A stretch of DNA of 13,536 nucleotides from Anaerolineae bacterium (GTDB lineage Bacteria > Chloroflexota > Anaerolineae > Aggregatilineales > UBA2796): positions 1-13,536 of the forward strand of contig JADZBY010000129.1 of assembly GCA_020851855.1 (NCBI GenBank), given 5' to 3'. The notes under the pieces were generated by a model. It saw only the letters and a list, made by a program, of their open reading frames with translations, made no database searches and had not been told where the DNA came from. Made by a program: the position numbers and the translations under genes. Shown here in pieces: positions 13,351 through 13,536 of the stretch (the stretch's first letter is position 1; each line of letters starts with the position of its first letter).

Positions 13351-13536
13351 GCCCCAACCGCCCGGCGCAAGACGGACACCGCAGGCGTTGTCCCTACGAC
13401 ACCGTGTAGGGACGAGGCAGGCCTCGTCCGCTTCGGCAACACCCCACCCGCCCGGCGCCAGACGGAGAACGCCTGCGTTGTCCCTACGACACCGTGTAGG
13501 GACGAGGCAGGCCTCGTCCGCTTCGGCAACACCCCA
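13351..13536. repeat. 90-bp tandem repeat with nested palindromes, running off the window
   Basis: Two units, 13351-13440 and 13441-13530, repeat with a period of exactly 90 bases; bases 13531-13536 (ACCCCA) begin a third. The right 56 bases of each unit are identical and the preceding 24 carry five differences; the first ten bases are less alike. Each unit has a TCCCTAC/GTAGGGA stem (13391-13397 with 13406-13412, and +90) overlapping a 9-bp GGACGAGGC/GCCTCGTCC palindrome (13410-13418 with 13421-13429, and +90). The same stem-plus-palindrome plan occurs in the neighbouring element at 13246-13288, so all belong to one dispersed family. Not coding: the minus-strand frame merely translates the repeat. 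Confidence 0.8.

Noticed and set aside
13323..13532. 69-residue minus-strand frame with a repeated peptide
   Set aside because: The repeated peptide is simply the translation of the 90-bp palindromic tandem repeat; no start signal or family supports a gene.
13351..13536. CRISPR array
   Set aside because: The units are contiguous 90-bp tandem copies with internal hairpins; there are no unique spacers of constant size and no cas genes.
1..13536. Defence, phage, biosynthetic or retroelement system
   Set aside because: Every supported gene is a histidine kinase or response regulator; no nuclease, polymerase, transposase, integrase or biosynthetic enzyme motif was seen.

Overview
The window is a dense block of two-component signalling genes. 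Base composition is GC-rich, intergenic gaps are very short, the kinases carry many PAS domains, and there is a distinctive dispersed repeat (a CCCTAC/GTAGGG stem next to a second GC-rich palindrome). Together these suggest an environmental, probably filamentous or soil/sediment bacterium. My best guess is a member of the Chloroflexota (Anaerolineae-like). That is inferred from general resemblance, not from a marker gene, so the phylum is tentative.

Layout. Positions 1-6916 on the plus strand hold four closely packed genes: a 5'-truncated PAS-PAS histidine kinase, an Rcp1-type single-domain response regulator, a 1036-residue REC-(PAS)5-kinase, and a membrane-anchored PAS-PAS kinase. Gaps are 1, 11 and 10 bases, so this looks like one operon whose promoter lies outside the window. 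A perfect 9-bp hairpin at 6916-6945 separates it from a convergent minus-strand group. Read from right to left, that group holds a LuxR/NarL-type DNA-binding response regulator (13085-12444), a gap of about 250 bases with inverted repeats, a REC-kinase (12190-11030), a REC-GAF-PAS-kinase (11001-8938), a single-domain response regulator (8934-8563) and an unusual tandem double-kinase protein (8566-6962). The last four have gaps of 28 and 3 bases and a 4-base overlap, and are probably co-transcribed. Positions 13086-13536 hold no gene but carry a candidate promoter, an inverted-repeat-flanked MITE-like element and a 90-bp tandem repeat that runs off the window edge.

How the genes may work together. 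There are six receiver domains, six kinase cores with an intact H-box and one degenerate core, but only one recognisable output domain (the LuxR-type HTH). Two kinases, and a third in the plus operon, have the receiver at the N-terminus instead of the C-terminus, which suggests that phosphoryl groups or receiver-state signals feed into the kinases. The block reads as a signal-integration hub: PAS/GAF sensors and receivers relay to stand-alone regulators, most of which must act by protein-protein contact. No metabolic, transport, phage or defence gene is visible. The least ordinary item is the double-kinase protein at 6962-8566, whose first kinase module has lost the phospho-acceptor histidine.
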